Shown piece after piece: positions 8,340-19,771 of a stretch of DNA of 64,000 nucleotides. The position numbers and the translations under genes were made by a program. The notes under the pieces are model-generated. The model was given only the letters and a program-made list of their open reading frames with translations. It was not told where the DNA came from and made no database searches. Source of the stretch: Hyphobacterium sp. CCMP332 (GTDB lineage: Bacteria; Bacteroidota; Bacteroidia; Cytophagales; CCMP332); NCBI GenBank assembly GCA_014323545.1, contig CP058647.1, positions 1,652,001-1,716,000 on the forward strand. The letters are read 5' to 3'. The number at the start of each line of letters is the position of its first letter. Position 1 is the stretch's first letter.

Positions 8340-9170
8340 TTGAGCAGGCTCTACTACCTGATAGCGACATTACCTGAGTTTGATCCTCTTGATACCAAAA
8401 CCCCATTGGATGTTGAGGGAATCGTGCGAATCATCATGGACAATGTAGATGAGGAAGGTCAAATACAGATAAAGATGATTCTTGTAAAAAATGATATAAG
8501 GAATATCGTCAACTTCTATTCCAATAAAAATGGTACGATCACAGGCAATAAAATGCCATATCTGCCTGCACTTATAAATCCACAGGAATTAGAAGAATGG
8601 ACACTATATAAAGACCAATGGCCTGAATTTTTAAGGGTTTTGATGGAGGACTTTCAGGCAGAAATAACGAGTATGAGCGAAAAGGAACTCACGCGGTTTT
8701 TTTGGGGTGCTTATTATAATGCCCTTGAAAATATGAATCCCTATTTAAAGGAGGTCATGCAGAATTACGTGATCATGCACGATATTCTTGGCCTTATTCG
8801 AAGTAAAAATCTTGGGTTGGGACTTTGGGATCACTGGATTGGTTATGAATCTCAGTTAGAAGATTTAAAATCAGGGCGGCTAACATTATCCGGAATGTCG
8901 CATGAACATGAAAATTTTAACAATCTTAAAACCAAGACTTTAGATTCGGAACCCTGGGAGGCTGAATCCTGGTGCGATGACCTGCTAATAAGAAAAAGTC
9001 AGGAATTATTGAGTCGTAATCCCTTTGATATGGAACATTTGCTCTTCTACACTTTCAAACTTTTAGTCGGGGCTAAATGGAGAGAAATGACATCAGATTA
9101 TGGTAGTAAACGTTTTGATTTTTTGAAAAAACAGCTAATAAGTGAAATTGAAATACCTTCGGTGATATAG
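8340..9170 (+). CDS. V-ATPase operon DUF2764 family protein
   Basis: A 276-residue, mostly helical soluble protein starting MSRLYYLIATLPEF, matching the DUF2764 family known from the V-ATPase operons of Bacteroidota, Chlamydiae and spirochaetes. The start codon is TTG, three bases after the stop of subunit E; no closer ATG exists. It sits where other A/V-ATPases encode subunit C, and its early helices have the acidic, aromatic character of that central-stalk socket. A role as the C (d-type) subunit replacement is inference. It ends two bases before subunit A. Confidence 0.85.
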   Translation: MSRLYYLIATLPEFDPLDTKTPLDVEGIVRIIMDNVDEEGQIQIKMILVKNDIRNIVNFYSNKNGTITGNKMPYLPALINPQELEEWTLYKDQWPEFLRVLMEDFQAEITSMSEKELTRFFWGAYYNALENMNPYLKEVMQNYVIMHDILGLIRSKNLGLGLWDHWIGYESQLEDLKSGRLTLSGMSHEHENFNNLKTKTLDSEPWEAESWCDDLLIRKSQELLSRNPFDMEHLLFYTFKLLVGAKWREMTSDYGSKRFDFLKKQLISEIEIPSVI

Positions 9171-9172
9171 AT

Positions 9173-10924
9173 ATGACTAAAGGAAAGATTATAAATATTG
9201 TTGCCAACCTCATTTCAATAGAAGTGGAAGGGAAAGTAGGGCAAAATGAAATTTGTCATGTGATTGCAAGAGATACAAAATTGCGTTCCGAAGTTATAAA
9301 AGTGATAGGCAATACGGCTTTTGCCCAGGTTTTTGAGTCGACACGCGGTGTAAAAATTGGCGATGCGGTTGAGTTTAGCGGACACCTACTCGAGATTGAA
9401 TTAGGACCGGGTTTGCTATCTCAAAACTTTGACGGACTTCAGAACAATCTTGACAAACTCGACTCTACTTTTTTAGAAAGAGGGGTTATTTCCGATGCAT
9501 TGGATCGAAGTAAAAAATATGAGATAACACCTCTTGTCAGTACCGGCGATACGGTTTTAGCCGCCGATTGGTTGGCAGAGACCATTGAAAACAATTTATC
9601 GCATAAAATAATGGTCCCCTTTGCCTATGAAGGCCATTTCAAGGTTAAAAAAATTGCGAAAAAAGGAAATTATAGCATTGAAGATGAAATTGCAGTATTG
9701 GTAGACACGAAAGGCAAGGAGCACTCTGTAAGTATGATCCAAAAATGGCCGGTTAAAATACCAATCAAAACTTATGATCATAAACCGCGTCCATTTAAAA
9801 TATTGCAAACCGGAATGCGCGTCATTGATACCATGAACCCAATTACAGAAGGGGGAACAGGATTTATCCCGGGACCTTTCGGTACTGGAAAAACAGTACT
9901 ACAACACGCCATTGCAAAAAATGGTGATGCAGATATCATTATTGTTACTGCCTGTGGTGAAAGAGCCAATGAAGTGGTTGAGATTTTTACTGAGTTTCCA
10001 CATCTGATTGACCCGAGAACAGGACGTACATTACAAGAAAGAACCTGTATTGTATGTAATACATCTAGTATGCCGGTATCATCGAGAGAGGCATCAGTTT
10101 ATGTAGGAATGACGATTGCCGAGTACTATCGTTGCATGGGATTAAAAGTCCTGTTATTAGCGGATTCAACATCCCGATGGGCACAGGCTTTGAGAGAAAT
10201 GTCGAACAGACTGGAAGAACTTCCCGGACCGGATGCTTTCCCTGTTGATCTTCCGGCCATCATCGCAAATTTTTATGCGCGTGCGGGATTTGTATATCTC
10301 AACAATGGAAAAACAGGATCGGTAACATTTATTGGAACAGTTTCCCCGGCAGGAGGTAATCTCAAAGAACCGGTTACGGAATCCACAAGCAAAGTTGCAC
10401 GATGTTTTTATGCCTTAAATCAGGGCAGAGCTGATTCAAAAAGATACCCTGCTATCGAAACCGTCGATTCTTATTCCAAGTATATCGACTATGATGAATT
10501 TAAGGAGTATGCCAACGAAAATATTCAGAAAGGCTGGACAGGCCTGGTGAATCAGGCAAAAGATTATTTAATACGCGGAGCAGAAGCCAGAGATCAAATT
10601 GCCATTTTGGGTGATGATGCTGTGCCTATTGAGTATCACAGACAATTCTGGAAAAGTGAACTTTTGGATTTTGTGTTTCTACAGCAGGATTCATTTGACA
10701 AGGTGGATATGAATTGTGAGATGGACAGGCAAAAATATATGTTTAACAAAGTCATGTCAATTTGCAAAATGGAACCGGATTTTGAAGTTTTTACAGAGGT
10801 GAGTGATTATTACAAAAAAATGATCAACCTTATGAGACAGATGAACTATTCAGAATACAATTCCGGGGATTTCAAAAAGTATGAATCCGAATTGAAAGTA
10901 TTATTGGCCCAAAAAGAAAATTGA
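9173..10924 (+). CDS. atpA: V/A-type ATPase catalytic subunit A
   Basis: A 583-residue catalytic subunit, the usual length. An N-terminal beta-barrel (residues 1-70) is followed by the A-specific non-homologous bulge (about 110-185). The nucleotide-binding domain has the P-loop GPFGTGKT near residue 234, where most relatives have GPFGSGKT; the Gly-Lys-Thr is intact. Further landmarks are CGERANEVVE with the catalytic-type Glu, LLADSTSRWAQALREMSNRL, and the C-terminal helical domain. With subunit B it forms the A3B3 head that couples ATP hydrolysis or synthesis to rotation. It is followed after one base by atpB. Confidence 0.97.
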   Translation: MTKGKIINIVANLISIEVEGKVGQNEICHVIARDTKLRSEVIKVIGNTAFAQVFESTRGVKIGDAVEFSGHLLEIELGPGLLSQNFDGLQNNLDKLDSTFLERGVISDALDRSKKYEITPLVSTGDTVLAADWLAETIENNLSHKIMVPFAYEGHFKVKKIAKKGNYSIEDEIAVLVDTKGKEHSVSMIQKWPVKIPIKTYDHKPRPFKILQTGMRVIDTMNPITEGGTGFIPGPFGTGKTVLQHAIAKNGDADIIIVTACGERANEVVEIFTEFPHLIDPRTGRTLQERTCIVCNTSSMPVSSREASVYVGMTIAEYYRCMGLKVLLLADSTSRWAQALREMSNRLEELPGPDAFPVDLPAIIANFYARAGFVYLNNGKTGSVTFIGTVSPAGGNLKEPVTESTSKVARCFYALNQGRADSKRYPAIETVDSYSKYIDYDEFKEYANENIQKGWTGLVNQAKDYLIRGAEARDQIAILGDDAVPIEYHRQFWKSELLDFVFLQQDSFDKVDMNCEMDRQKYMFNKVMSICKMEPDFEVFTEVSDYYKKMINLMRQMNYSEYNSGDFKKYESELKVLLAQKEN

Positions 10925-10925
10925 C

Positions 10926-12269
10926 ATGCAGACACAGGCATTTCAAAAAAAATATACCAATCTAAGTCAAATCACAAAAGCCACCTGTAGTTTAAAAGCT
11001 AAGGATGTAGGTTATGAGGAGTTGGCCTATGTTGATGGCCGGCCAGCCCAGGTTGTGAAAATGCTAGGTGATAATGTTACGCTTCAGGTATTTAAAGGGA
11101 CTGAGGGTCTGCATACTAAGTCTGAAGTGATTTTTACCGGACAATCACCGACAATGAAAGTGAGTGAACAACTCGCGGGGAGATTTTTCGATGCTTATGG
11201 CGCTCCATTGGATAATGGCCCTGAAATTGAAGGAGAAGAAAGGTCTATTGGAGGGCCTTCGGTAAATCCTGTAAAGAGAAAACAACCTTCGGACTTCTTA
11301 GCAACTGGTATTGCCGGAATTGATTTGAACAATACATTGGTAACAGGTCAAAAAAATACCATTTTTGCCGATGCAAATCAGCCCTACAATCAGGTACTAG
11401 CGGAGGTGGCATTGAGAGCAGATGCCGACAAGATTATTCTTGGTGGCATGGGTTTATCCAATGATGACTATCTTTTTTTTAAAGACACTTTCACCAATGC
11501 AGGTCAGCTTGATAAGATAATCTCATTTATAAATACCACCGAAGATCCGCCTGTTGAGCGTCTGTTGGTCCCTGACATGGCCTGTACAGCAGGTGAGTTT
11601 TTTGCCAACGATAAGCAGGAAAAGGTTTTGGTGTTATTGACTGACATGACACTTTATGCCGATGCCCTGGCCATAGTGGCCAATAAAATGGATCAAATTC
11701 CTTCAAAGGATTCCATGCCCGGCTCCTTGTATAGCGATCTTGCAAAAATCTATGAAAAAGCTGTTCAGTTTGACCATGGTGGGTCATTAACCATCATTGC
11801 AGTTACCACTCTCAATGAAGGTGATATAACGCATGCTATTCCTGATAATACTGGTTACATTACCGAAGGCCAGTTGTTTTTGCGTCGTGATACTGATATC
11901 GGAAAAGTAATTATCGATCCATTTCGCAGTCTTTCAAGATTGAAACAAAACGTAATTGGAAAAGTGACAAGAGAAGATCACCCTCAGGTGATGAATACAT
12001 TAGTGCGATTATACGCCGATGCAATGGCCGCCAGAACTAAAAAAGAAAATGGATTTGATTTAACGGATTACGACCAGAGATGCCTTGATTATTCAAAAGA
12101 ATATTCAAACAGGCTTCTTGCCGTGGATGTAAATATCAGCACAGATGAAATGCTCGATACTGGATGGGAACTGATGGCTAAATTTTTTGAAAAACACGAA
12201 GTCGGTGTGAAAGAGTCGCTAGTGCAAAAATACTGGGTGCAAAAAGAAACCGCAGACAGTTCGGAGTAA
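10926..12269 (+). CDS. atpB: V/A-type ATPase regulatory subunit B
   Basis: A 447-residue subunit B. It has the beta-barrel start (TNLSQITKATCSLKAKDVGY), then a nucleotide-domain scaffold in which the Walker A lysine is absent (LVTGQKNTIFADAN instead of a GxxxxGKT loop), as expected for the non-catalytic subunit. It keeps VLLTDMTLYADAL, PSKDSMPGSLYSDLAKIYEKA and EGQLFLRRD. It alternates with A in the head and supplies an Arg finger at the interface. It is tightly packed in the operon, one base from each neighbour. Confidence 0.97.
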   Translation: MQTQAFQKKYTNLSQITKATCSLKAKDVGYEELAYVDGRPAQVVKMLGDNVTLQVFKGTEGLHTKSEVIFTGQSPTMKVSEQLAGRFFDAYGAPLDNGPEIEGEERSIGGPSVNPVKRKQPSDFLATGIAGIDLNNTLVTGQKNTIFADANQPYNQVLAEVALRADADKIILGGMGLSNDDYLFFKDTFTNAGQLDKIISFINTTEDPPVERLLVPDMACTAGEFFANDKQEKVLVLLTDMTLYADALAIVANKMDQIPSKDSMPGSLYSDLAKIYEKAVQFDHGGSLTIIAVTTLNEGDITHAIPDNTGYITEGQLFLRRDTDIGKVIIDPFRSLSRLKQNVIGKVTREDHPQVMNTLVRLYADAMAARTKKENGFDLTDYDQRCLDYSKEYSNRLLAVDVNISTDEMLDTGWELMAKFFEKHEVGVKESLVQKYWVQKETADSSE

Positions 12270-12270
12270 T

Positions 12271-12866
12271 ATGGCACTAAAGGTTCAATACAATAAAACA
12301 TTTTTAACCTATCTCAAACGCCAACTTGCGATACGAAAAAAAGTATTGCCTACCCTTAAAAGTAAGGAAACCGCACTTCGATTGGAGGTGAAAAAAATCT
12401 CAGAAAAGCTCAAAGAACTCAGACAGGAAAAGGATTTGTTTAACTCCGAAATCAAAGAATTTTCTCCACTTTGGACACGATACCCTCAGGTGCTGAAAAT
12501 TGATTCCATTGACATCAGTATTAAAAATACTGCAGGGACAAAAATTCCAGTATTGAATGATATACAATTCAAATTGACAGAATTTATTGATTTTGATCAG
12601 CCTGTTTGGTTGCTTAAAGGAATAGACATCCTAAAAAATATTATTAGTCTTGAAACCAAAGAACAAATATTACAGCAACAACACGACGTTTTATACCTGG
12701 CGAGAAAAAAGACTACCCAAAAAGTCAATCTTTATGAAAAGGTTCAGATACCTGCTTTTGAAAGAGGAATCAATCAAATAAAACGGTTTTTAGAAGACAA
12801 GGATAATATTGCAAAGGCGGCGCAAAAAATTGTGAAAGAGAGAAATCAAAGAAAGGAGGTGGCACA

Positions 12867-12870
<4 letters not shown>
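12271..12870 (+). CDS. atpD: V/A-type ATPase subunit D (central rotor shaft)
   Basis: A 199-residue protein with long amphipathic helices at both ends (residues about 10-65 and 125-195) and a short beta hairpin region between. This is the architecture of subunit D, the coiled-coil axle inside the A3B3 head. The start LKVQYNKTFLTYLKRQLAIR and the closing helix QIKRFLEDKDNIAKAA match the family pattern. Its stop overlaps the atpI start by ATGA, so the two are translationally coupled. No subunit F gene follows, which is normal for this operon type. Confidence 0.93.
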
Positions 12871-15154
<2,284 letters not shown>

Positions 15155-15198
15155 AGCACAAGACTCAATAAGATAAATTATCATCCGTTTAACATGAT

Positions 15199-16089
15199 AT
15201 GAAGAATAACTGGAAATTTATTTCAGTAGTGTTTCTGTTGACCCTTTTTCAAACTGTAACTGCACAGGTTAAGGACAAAGGGAAAATATTTATCAGTGAA
15301 GAAGCTAAACCTACTCTTGATTTAAACCCCGACGAAGAAAAAGAAGAGGAGGAAAAAAAGGATAAAAAGAAAAAAAAGAAAAGGGTTTTTTACGGTCTGA
15401 AAACCAAAAAAGCTTTTACACCAGCAGTTAAAAGAGGCAGAAAGGTTACCATTGAAACTTATCATGTTCTTAAAGAATTTATTGAACCCAATCCTTATGT
15501 GAAGGAAGTGTTTTGGTTTGATGTGCAAAAAAGAAAAATCGGGACCGGTAGAGCTTCCAAGGTTGTAAATGATAAAAAGGTCATGAGAATTTTACACGGC
15601 CCTTACAAAAAATATGTCAATAAAATGGTTGTCGAAGAAGGTAATTTTTATATCGGAACCAAACATGGAAGGTGGGTAAAATACGATTTAGATACCATTC
15701 TGGTCGACAAAGAATATTATTACAAAGGCTGGCCTAAAGAATCGGATATCACATATTATGATATTGAAAGGACAAAAATAAAAGAAGTAGTGCCAATTGT
15801 ATGGGGAAGAAAAGAAGGTGATTATGTCTATTTTAATGAGAATGGAACACTGCGCGTAACAGGAACTTATAAAGAAAATAGAAAAGTAGGTAGATGGAGA
15901 ATTTATCATCCCGGATCCCAGCGAAGAAAAATGGACATTAGTTATCCGAGGGTAAAGAGCGAACAGGCTTTTATTATGTACGAGTGGGATAAAAGGGGAA
16001 ACATGCTTTTTGACTATAGAAAAGCAGATGAACAACGAATAGTAAAAGATGATAAAATAATAGAATCAGCTACCGCCTCAAATCGCTAA
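15199..16089 (+). CDS. Secreted MORN/YwqK-like repeat protein
   Basis: A 296-residue protein with signal peptide MKNNWKFISVVFLLTLFQTVTA, then a very charged Asp/Glu/Lys linker (residues about 40-60) with a run of lysines. The rest is beta-rich and repetitive: blocks such as GNFYIGTKHGRWVKYD, KEGDYVYFNENGTLRVTG and KENRKVGRWRIYH repeat every 25-50 residues. They resemble the MORN-like repeats of YwqK-type proteins, common as exported proteins in Cytophagales. It starts 44 bases after atpK and might share its transcript, but nothing ties it to the ATPase functionally. The role is unknown. Confidence 0.75.
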   Translation: MKNNWKFISVVFLLTLFQTVTAQVKDKGKIFISEEAKPTLDLNPDEEKEEEEKKDKKKKKKRVFYGLKTKKAFTPAVKRGRKVTIETYHVLKEFIEPNPYVKEVFWFDVQKRKIGTGRASKVVNDKKVMRILHGPYKKYVNKMVVEEGNFYIGTKHGRWVKYDLDTILVDKEYYYKGWPKESDITYYDIERTKIKEVVPIVWGRKEGDYVYFNENGTLRVTGTYKENRKVGRWRIYHPGSQRRKMDISYPRVKSEQAFIMYEWDKRGNMLFDYRKADEQRIVKDDKIIESATASNR

Positions 16090-16151
16090 ATTTCGAAATT
16101 TATTACCTTGCACGGAGTTTATAATTCACAATTTGAAATTCAATTTTCAGA

Positions 16152-16931
16152 ATGAAGCTAAAAATTTACCAAATTGATGCCTTTGCATCAGAAGTATTTA
16201 AAGGAAATCCGGCTGCGGTTGTCCCTTTGGAAAAATGGCTATCGGATGAAGTCATGCAAAAAATTGCGGAAGAAAATAATTTAGCGGAAACAGCATTCTT
16301 TGTAAAAAAAGATGAGATTTTTGACATTCGCTGGTTTACGCCAAAACTTGAAGTCGATCTTTGTGGCCATGCTACGCTTGCATCTGCGCATGTTATCATT
16401 AATTATTTAAATAATAATTCAAAGACTTTAAAATTTTCTTCAAAAAGTGGTGAATTGATGGTGAGAAAGGAAAAAGATGGTCTCGTGCTCAATTTTCCGG
16501 CAAAGAATTTTAACATAGCGAAATTACCGGATGGATTATTTGAAGGTTTGGGTGCTCTGCCTGTTGAGCTTTATAAGAATGATGATTATATGATGATTCT
16601 GGATTCTGAGAAAGAAGTAAAAGATATAAATCCGGATTTTAATCTTTTAAACAAAGTCGATACAAGAGGAATTATTGTCACTGCCAAAGGCGACAAAGTA
16701 GATTTTGTTTCGCGCTTTTTTGCGCCAAGGGTGGGAATAAATGAAGATCCTGTGACCGGTTCTGCCCATACCATGTTAATTCCCTATTGGTCTAAACGCT
16801 TACATAAAAAAGAAATGTCGGCGCAACAGATATCAGCCAGAGGTGGCCATTTACATTGTGTAGATTTGGGTGAAAGAGTAGAGATTAAAGGTACAGCTGT
16901 CACCTATCTTGTAGGAGAGATCAAAATTTAG
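16152..16931 (+). CDS. PhzF-family isomerase
   Basis: A 259-residue PhzF/diaminopimelate-epimerase-like protein. The N-terminal domain has QIDAFASEVFKGNPAAVVPL and the catalytic-type Glu in NNLAETAFF (near residue 45). The middle has the LCGHATLASAH loop. The second domain has NEDPVTGSAHTML around residue 200, which binds substrate carboxylate. Family members isomerise small carboxylated metabolites; the phenazine enzyme itself is only one case and no phenazine genes are here, so the substrate is unknown. It converges with the lycopene cyclase gene, overlapping its 3' end by 11 bases. Confidence 0.9.
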   Translation: MKLKIYQIDAFASEVFKGNPAAVVPLEKWLSDEVMQKIAEENNLAETAFFVKKDEIFDIRWFTPKLEVDLCGHATLASAHVIINYLNNNSKTLKFSSKSGELMVRKEKDGLVLNFPAKNFNIAKLPDGLFEGLGALPVELYKNDDYMMILDSEKEVKDINPDFNLLNKVDTRGIIVTAKGDKVDFVSRFFAPRVGINEDPVTGSAHTMLIPYWSKRLHKKEMSAQQISARGGHLHCVDLGERVEIKGTAVTYLVGEIKI

Positions 16932-17619
16932 AATCAACTGGAGAATTTCTGAATTTCTCAAGTACATGAACATTGATTAAAATCAAAAGCATCCCATAAA
17001 TGCTGTCTTCTATTGGAATGGTAAATATTCGAATTCCAAGATTTTCGGCATTGTTATACCAGACAATTTGCTCCTCAATAGCAGTCCCCGTTAAAATTCC
17101 ATTCACGATAAAAAATGGTATAAGTATTACAACATAAGCTCTGAAAAATTTACTGAGCCATTTCTCTTTTAAAACATATGACAGATAGAAAAGATAAAGG
17201 CCTGTAGATAAAAAAGTGATAGAGGTATACCATTTGTCAAGATTTAAGATTCCAAAGGCAATAAGTATTAATGATAAACTAATTCCAAATGGATGTTTGT
17301 CTTTAACGGAATGATCCGGGCCCAGAAAATAATTGAGTACTTCATAAATAAATACACTTGCAAAAGGGACCGTAATAAAAAACATCCATTCCTCAATGGG
17401 CAAATGAAACACCGTGATTCCCGTCAAATATTTAGAATTAAAGCCCCAAAACCCATTAATTGTAAAAAATATATCCCAAATAATAAATATTGTTCCTGCT
17501 ATTAGAATCCCAAGAAATAGCGCTTTAAAATTTTTGTAGTAGTGAATTTTTGGTTCAAAACTGCGTATTAAAGGAATAGATATTGTGAAAATATTGATGA
17601 GTAGATAGAGGTAGTTCAT
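16921..17619 (-). CDS. crtY: Lycopene beta-cyclase, fused CrtYcd type
   Basis: A 232-residue integral membrane protein with about seven helices. It is a fusion of the two small cyclase domains that are separate CrtYc and CrtYd proteins in Gram-positive bacteria. Each half has the conserved acidic signature: FHLPIEEWMFF near residue 75 and FTIPIEDSIYGM near residue 205. It would close both ends of lycopene to beta-carotene. The ATG at 17619 is used; the TTG one codon upstream is less likely. It lies 9 bases after crtZ and forms with it the distal part of the carotenoid locus. Confidence 0.9.
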   Translation of the reverse strand: MNYLYLLINIFTISIPLIRSFEPKIHYYKNFKALFLGILIAGTIFIIWDIFFTINGFWGFNSKYLTGITVFHLPIEEWMFFITVPFASVFIYEVLNYFLGPDHSVKDKHPFGISLSLILIAFGILNLDKWYTSITFLSTGLYLFYLSYVLKEKWLSKFFRAYVVILIPFFIVNGILTGTAIEEQIVWYNNAENLGIRIFTIPIEDSIYGMLLILINVHVLEKFRNSPVDSKF

Positions 17620-17628
17620 CAATAGCTA

Positions 17629-18090
17629 TTATTTTTTCGCACTTTTAGAAGCTTCTTTAAAATATTTCATTGGAACCAGAAGCATTCCAAAACATTCGCC
17701 CTCTTCTTTTTGTAAATGTTTATGATGAACCTTGTGCGCTTTTCTAATTGCTCTGAAATATACATTATTGGTTCGCTTAAACCATGGCAACCTTTGATGA
17801 ATTAAAACTTCATGAACAAGAAAATATGCAATGCCATAGAGTAGTATTCCCAATCCTATAAAAAATCGGTAATCAAGCGCATTTATGGATCCAAAAATCA
17901 TTAGCAAGGAACTAGGGATGGCAAACATTAGAAAAAAAGCATCGTTTTTTTCGAAAGTACCTTTTTGAGGTACATGATGATCCTCATGTAAGACCCACAG
18001 GAATCCATGCATTACATATTTGTGTGTAAACCAGGACATGAACTCCATAAATAAAAAAGTTACAATCGTTATAAGAGCAAATAATATCAT
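17629..18090 (-). CDS. crtZ: Beta-carotene 3-hydroxylase CrtZ
   Basis: A 153-residue membrane di-iron hydroxylase of the fatty acid hydroxylase superfamily. The histidine clusters are all present: FTHKYVMHGF, LHEDHHVP, VHEVLIHQR and HKVHHKH. It would hydroxylate the rings of beta-carotene at C3 and C3', giving cryptoxanthin and zeaxanthin. It directly precedes the lycopene cyclase gene. A strong hairpin terminator lies 42 bases upstream, so crtZ and the cyclase may form their own unit or depend on read-through. No ketolase gene is in the window. Confidence 0.93.
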   Translation of the reverse strand: MILFALITIVTFLFMEFMSWFTHKYVMHGFLWVLHEDHHVPQKGTFEKNDAFFLMFAIPSSLLMIFGSINALDYRFFIGLGILLYGIAYFLVHEVLIHQRLPWFKRTNNVYFRAIRKAHKVHHKHLQKEEGECFGMLLVPMKYFKEASKSAKK

Positions 18091-18131
18091 TTATGAGGCA
18101 TTACTTATAAAGCTTAATAACAAAACTAAAT

Positions 18132-18164
18132 AAAAAAAGTCTCCGGAAGCCGAAGACTTTTTTT
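18132..18164. terminator. Bidirectional intrinsic terminator between photolyase and crtZ
   Basis: A-rich and T-rich arms AAAAAGTCT and AGACTTTTT enclose a CGG-AAG-CCG core, so the hairpin is flanked by a T-tract on either strand. It would end the photolyase transcript before crtZ. Confidence 0.8.
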
Positions 18165-18303
18165 CGCAATTAAAAGTATGGAATTGAAACTATTAGTATG
18201 AGAAACTTATTACGTTCAATTAATAAACCTGAGTGTTATAGAATTGTTTAACTTTTTGTTAAAAAAATTTCACAATTTTTCTAAATGATAAAAATTTGGA
18301 AAT

Positions 18304-19605
18304 TTAACCGTTTAATGCGCTTTTATAAGTATCCAAGGCTCTTTCTCTGGCCATTTTGTGTTCAACAATAGGTTTTGGATACGCATTGCTTTTAAATTCA
18401 GGAACCCATTTTTTGATATATTTCATTTCGGGATCGAATTTCTTAGTCTGTAGTTCAGGATTGAAAACCCTAAAATAAGGTGCTGCATCACAACCGCTTC
18501 CTGAGGCCCATTGCCAACCGCCATTGTTTGAAGCCAGTTCATAATCCATCAATTTTTTTGCAAAATAGGCTTCGCCCCAGCGCCAATCGATAAGTAAATG
18601 TTTGGTAAGAAAGCTGGCGGTTATCATTCTGACCCGATTGTGCATATACCCGCTTTGATTTAATTGTCTCATTCCGGCATCTACAATCGGATAGCCGGTT
18701 TTTCCTTCGCACCAGGCCTCAAATTCTGATTCATTGTTCCGCCATTTAATTTTATCGTAAGCAGGCTTGAACGATTGATCCACAACACGGGGATGATGCC
18801 ATAAAATAACCATATAAAAGTTTCGCCAGATCAATTCGTTGAGCCATGTAGAACTGTATTGATCGGCCAATTGGGTCATCTCCCTAATGCTAATGGTTCC
18901 AAATCTGAAATGAATACTCAATCTGCTGGTGCCCTTTTCAGCAGGTAGATTCCTTTTATTTTTATATTCTTTTATTAAATCCTTATCAACTGTTCTATCT
19001 GGAAATTCAAAATTGAATTTTTTAAATCCCATTTCTTCCAGTGGAATTATTTCCTGTGCCTCAATTTGTGAATAAGAGTCCATGAATTCTTCGGAAGGAA
19101 AGAATTCCATTTCAGAATTTCTAAAAGCCTCCAACCATTTTTTAGAGTAAGGTGTAAAAACTGAATAAGGCTCGCCATCATCTTTTTACGATCTCGTCTT
19201 TTCAAATATGATTTGATCTTTGAAACTATGAAAGGCTATTCCTCGGTAAACAAGTTTGTCCTTAATTTTTTGATCTCTTTCTCTTGCATAGGGTTCATAA
19301 TCCTGATTTGTATAAACTGCTTTTACCTCTATGCCCTGGAAAAAGTCTTCGGGATTACCATAATAGGTAATTAATGAACTGCCATATTTTTGAAGTTCAT
19401 TATTGATTTTTTCAAGTTCCTGATGAATAAACAGAAGTCGTTTATCTTCCTCATCTTCTAGCTCGTCAAGAATATTTTTGTCAAATATGAAAAGAACCAA
19501 CACATTTCCTCTATCTTTTAATGCACGATATAGACCGTGATTATCAAATAACCTTAGATCTCTTCTCATCCAAAAAATTGTGGTGTCTGAAGAAAAGTTA
19601 TACAA
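18304..19605 (-). pseudogene. phr: DNA photolyase/cryptochrome with internal stop (compensated indels)
   Basis: A class I photolyase-type gene of 434 codons in one frame, interrupted by TAA at 19186-19188. The first 139 residues are the antenna domain (FWMRRDLRLFDNHGLYRAL). The rest is the FAD-binding helical domain with TSRLSIHFRFGTIS, WRNFYMVILWHHP, GMRQLNQSGYMHNRVRMIT and NNGGWQWASGSG. Around the stop the +2 frame reads K-D-E-I-V-K, the family consensus linker. The A-run near 19199-19202 is thus one base short and the A-run at 19183-19187 one base long, which restores frame but creates the stop. If real, the enzyme is lost; if an error, it is intact. The start is TTG at 19605, needed to keep the WxRRDLR strand. 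Confidence 0.85.
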
Positions 19606-19770
19606 TTATGACAGGGCTTTTATTTGATCTGCAATTTTATCGGCCTCTTCAGATTTAACAGCGTAAGCTTTTATATCGCCTTTTCTTTGTAAATCTCTGG
19701 CTTCTTCCAAAAGCTTTTGATACTTTTTTTCCAATTTCTTTTTTTCTCCTCCTCCAAAAATTCCAAACAT
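19606..19770 (-). CDS. Small Lacal_2735-type (DUF6435-like) protein
   Basis: A 54-residue ORF starting MFGIFGGGEKKKLEKKYQKL and ending in a charged helix (ADKIADQIKALS). The glycine-rich MFG-F start followed by one basic and one amphipathic helix matches the small Lacal_2735-type proteins of Bacteroidota. It sits between idi and the photolyase. It starts just downstream of idi, and its TAA abuts the photolyase TTG start, so it is inside the operon and translationally coupled. The function is unknown; its position suggests a link with light or photodamage response. Confidence 0.75.
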   Translation of the reverse strand: MFGIFGGGEKKKLEKKYQKLLEEARDLQRKGDIKAYAVKSEEADKIADQIKALS

Positions 19771-19771
19771 G

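Noticed and set aside
16152-16931. PhzF gene as a sign of phenazine synthesis
   Set aside because: No other phz gene is present and PhzF-like isomerases are widespread with other substrates.
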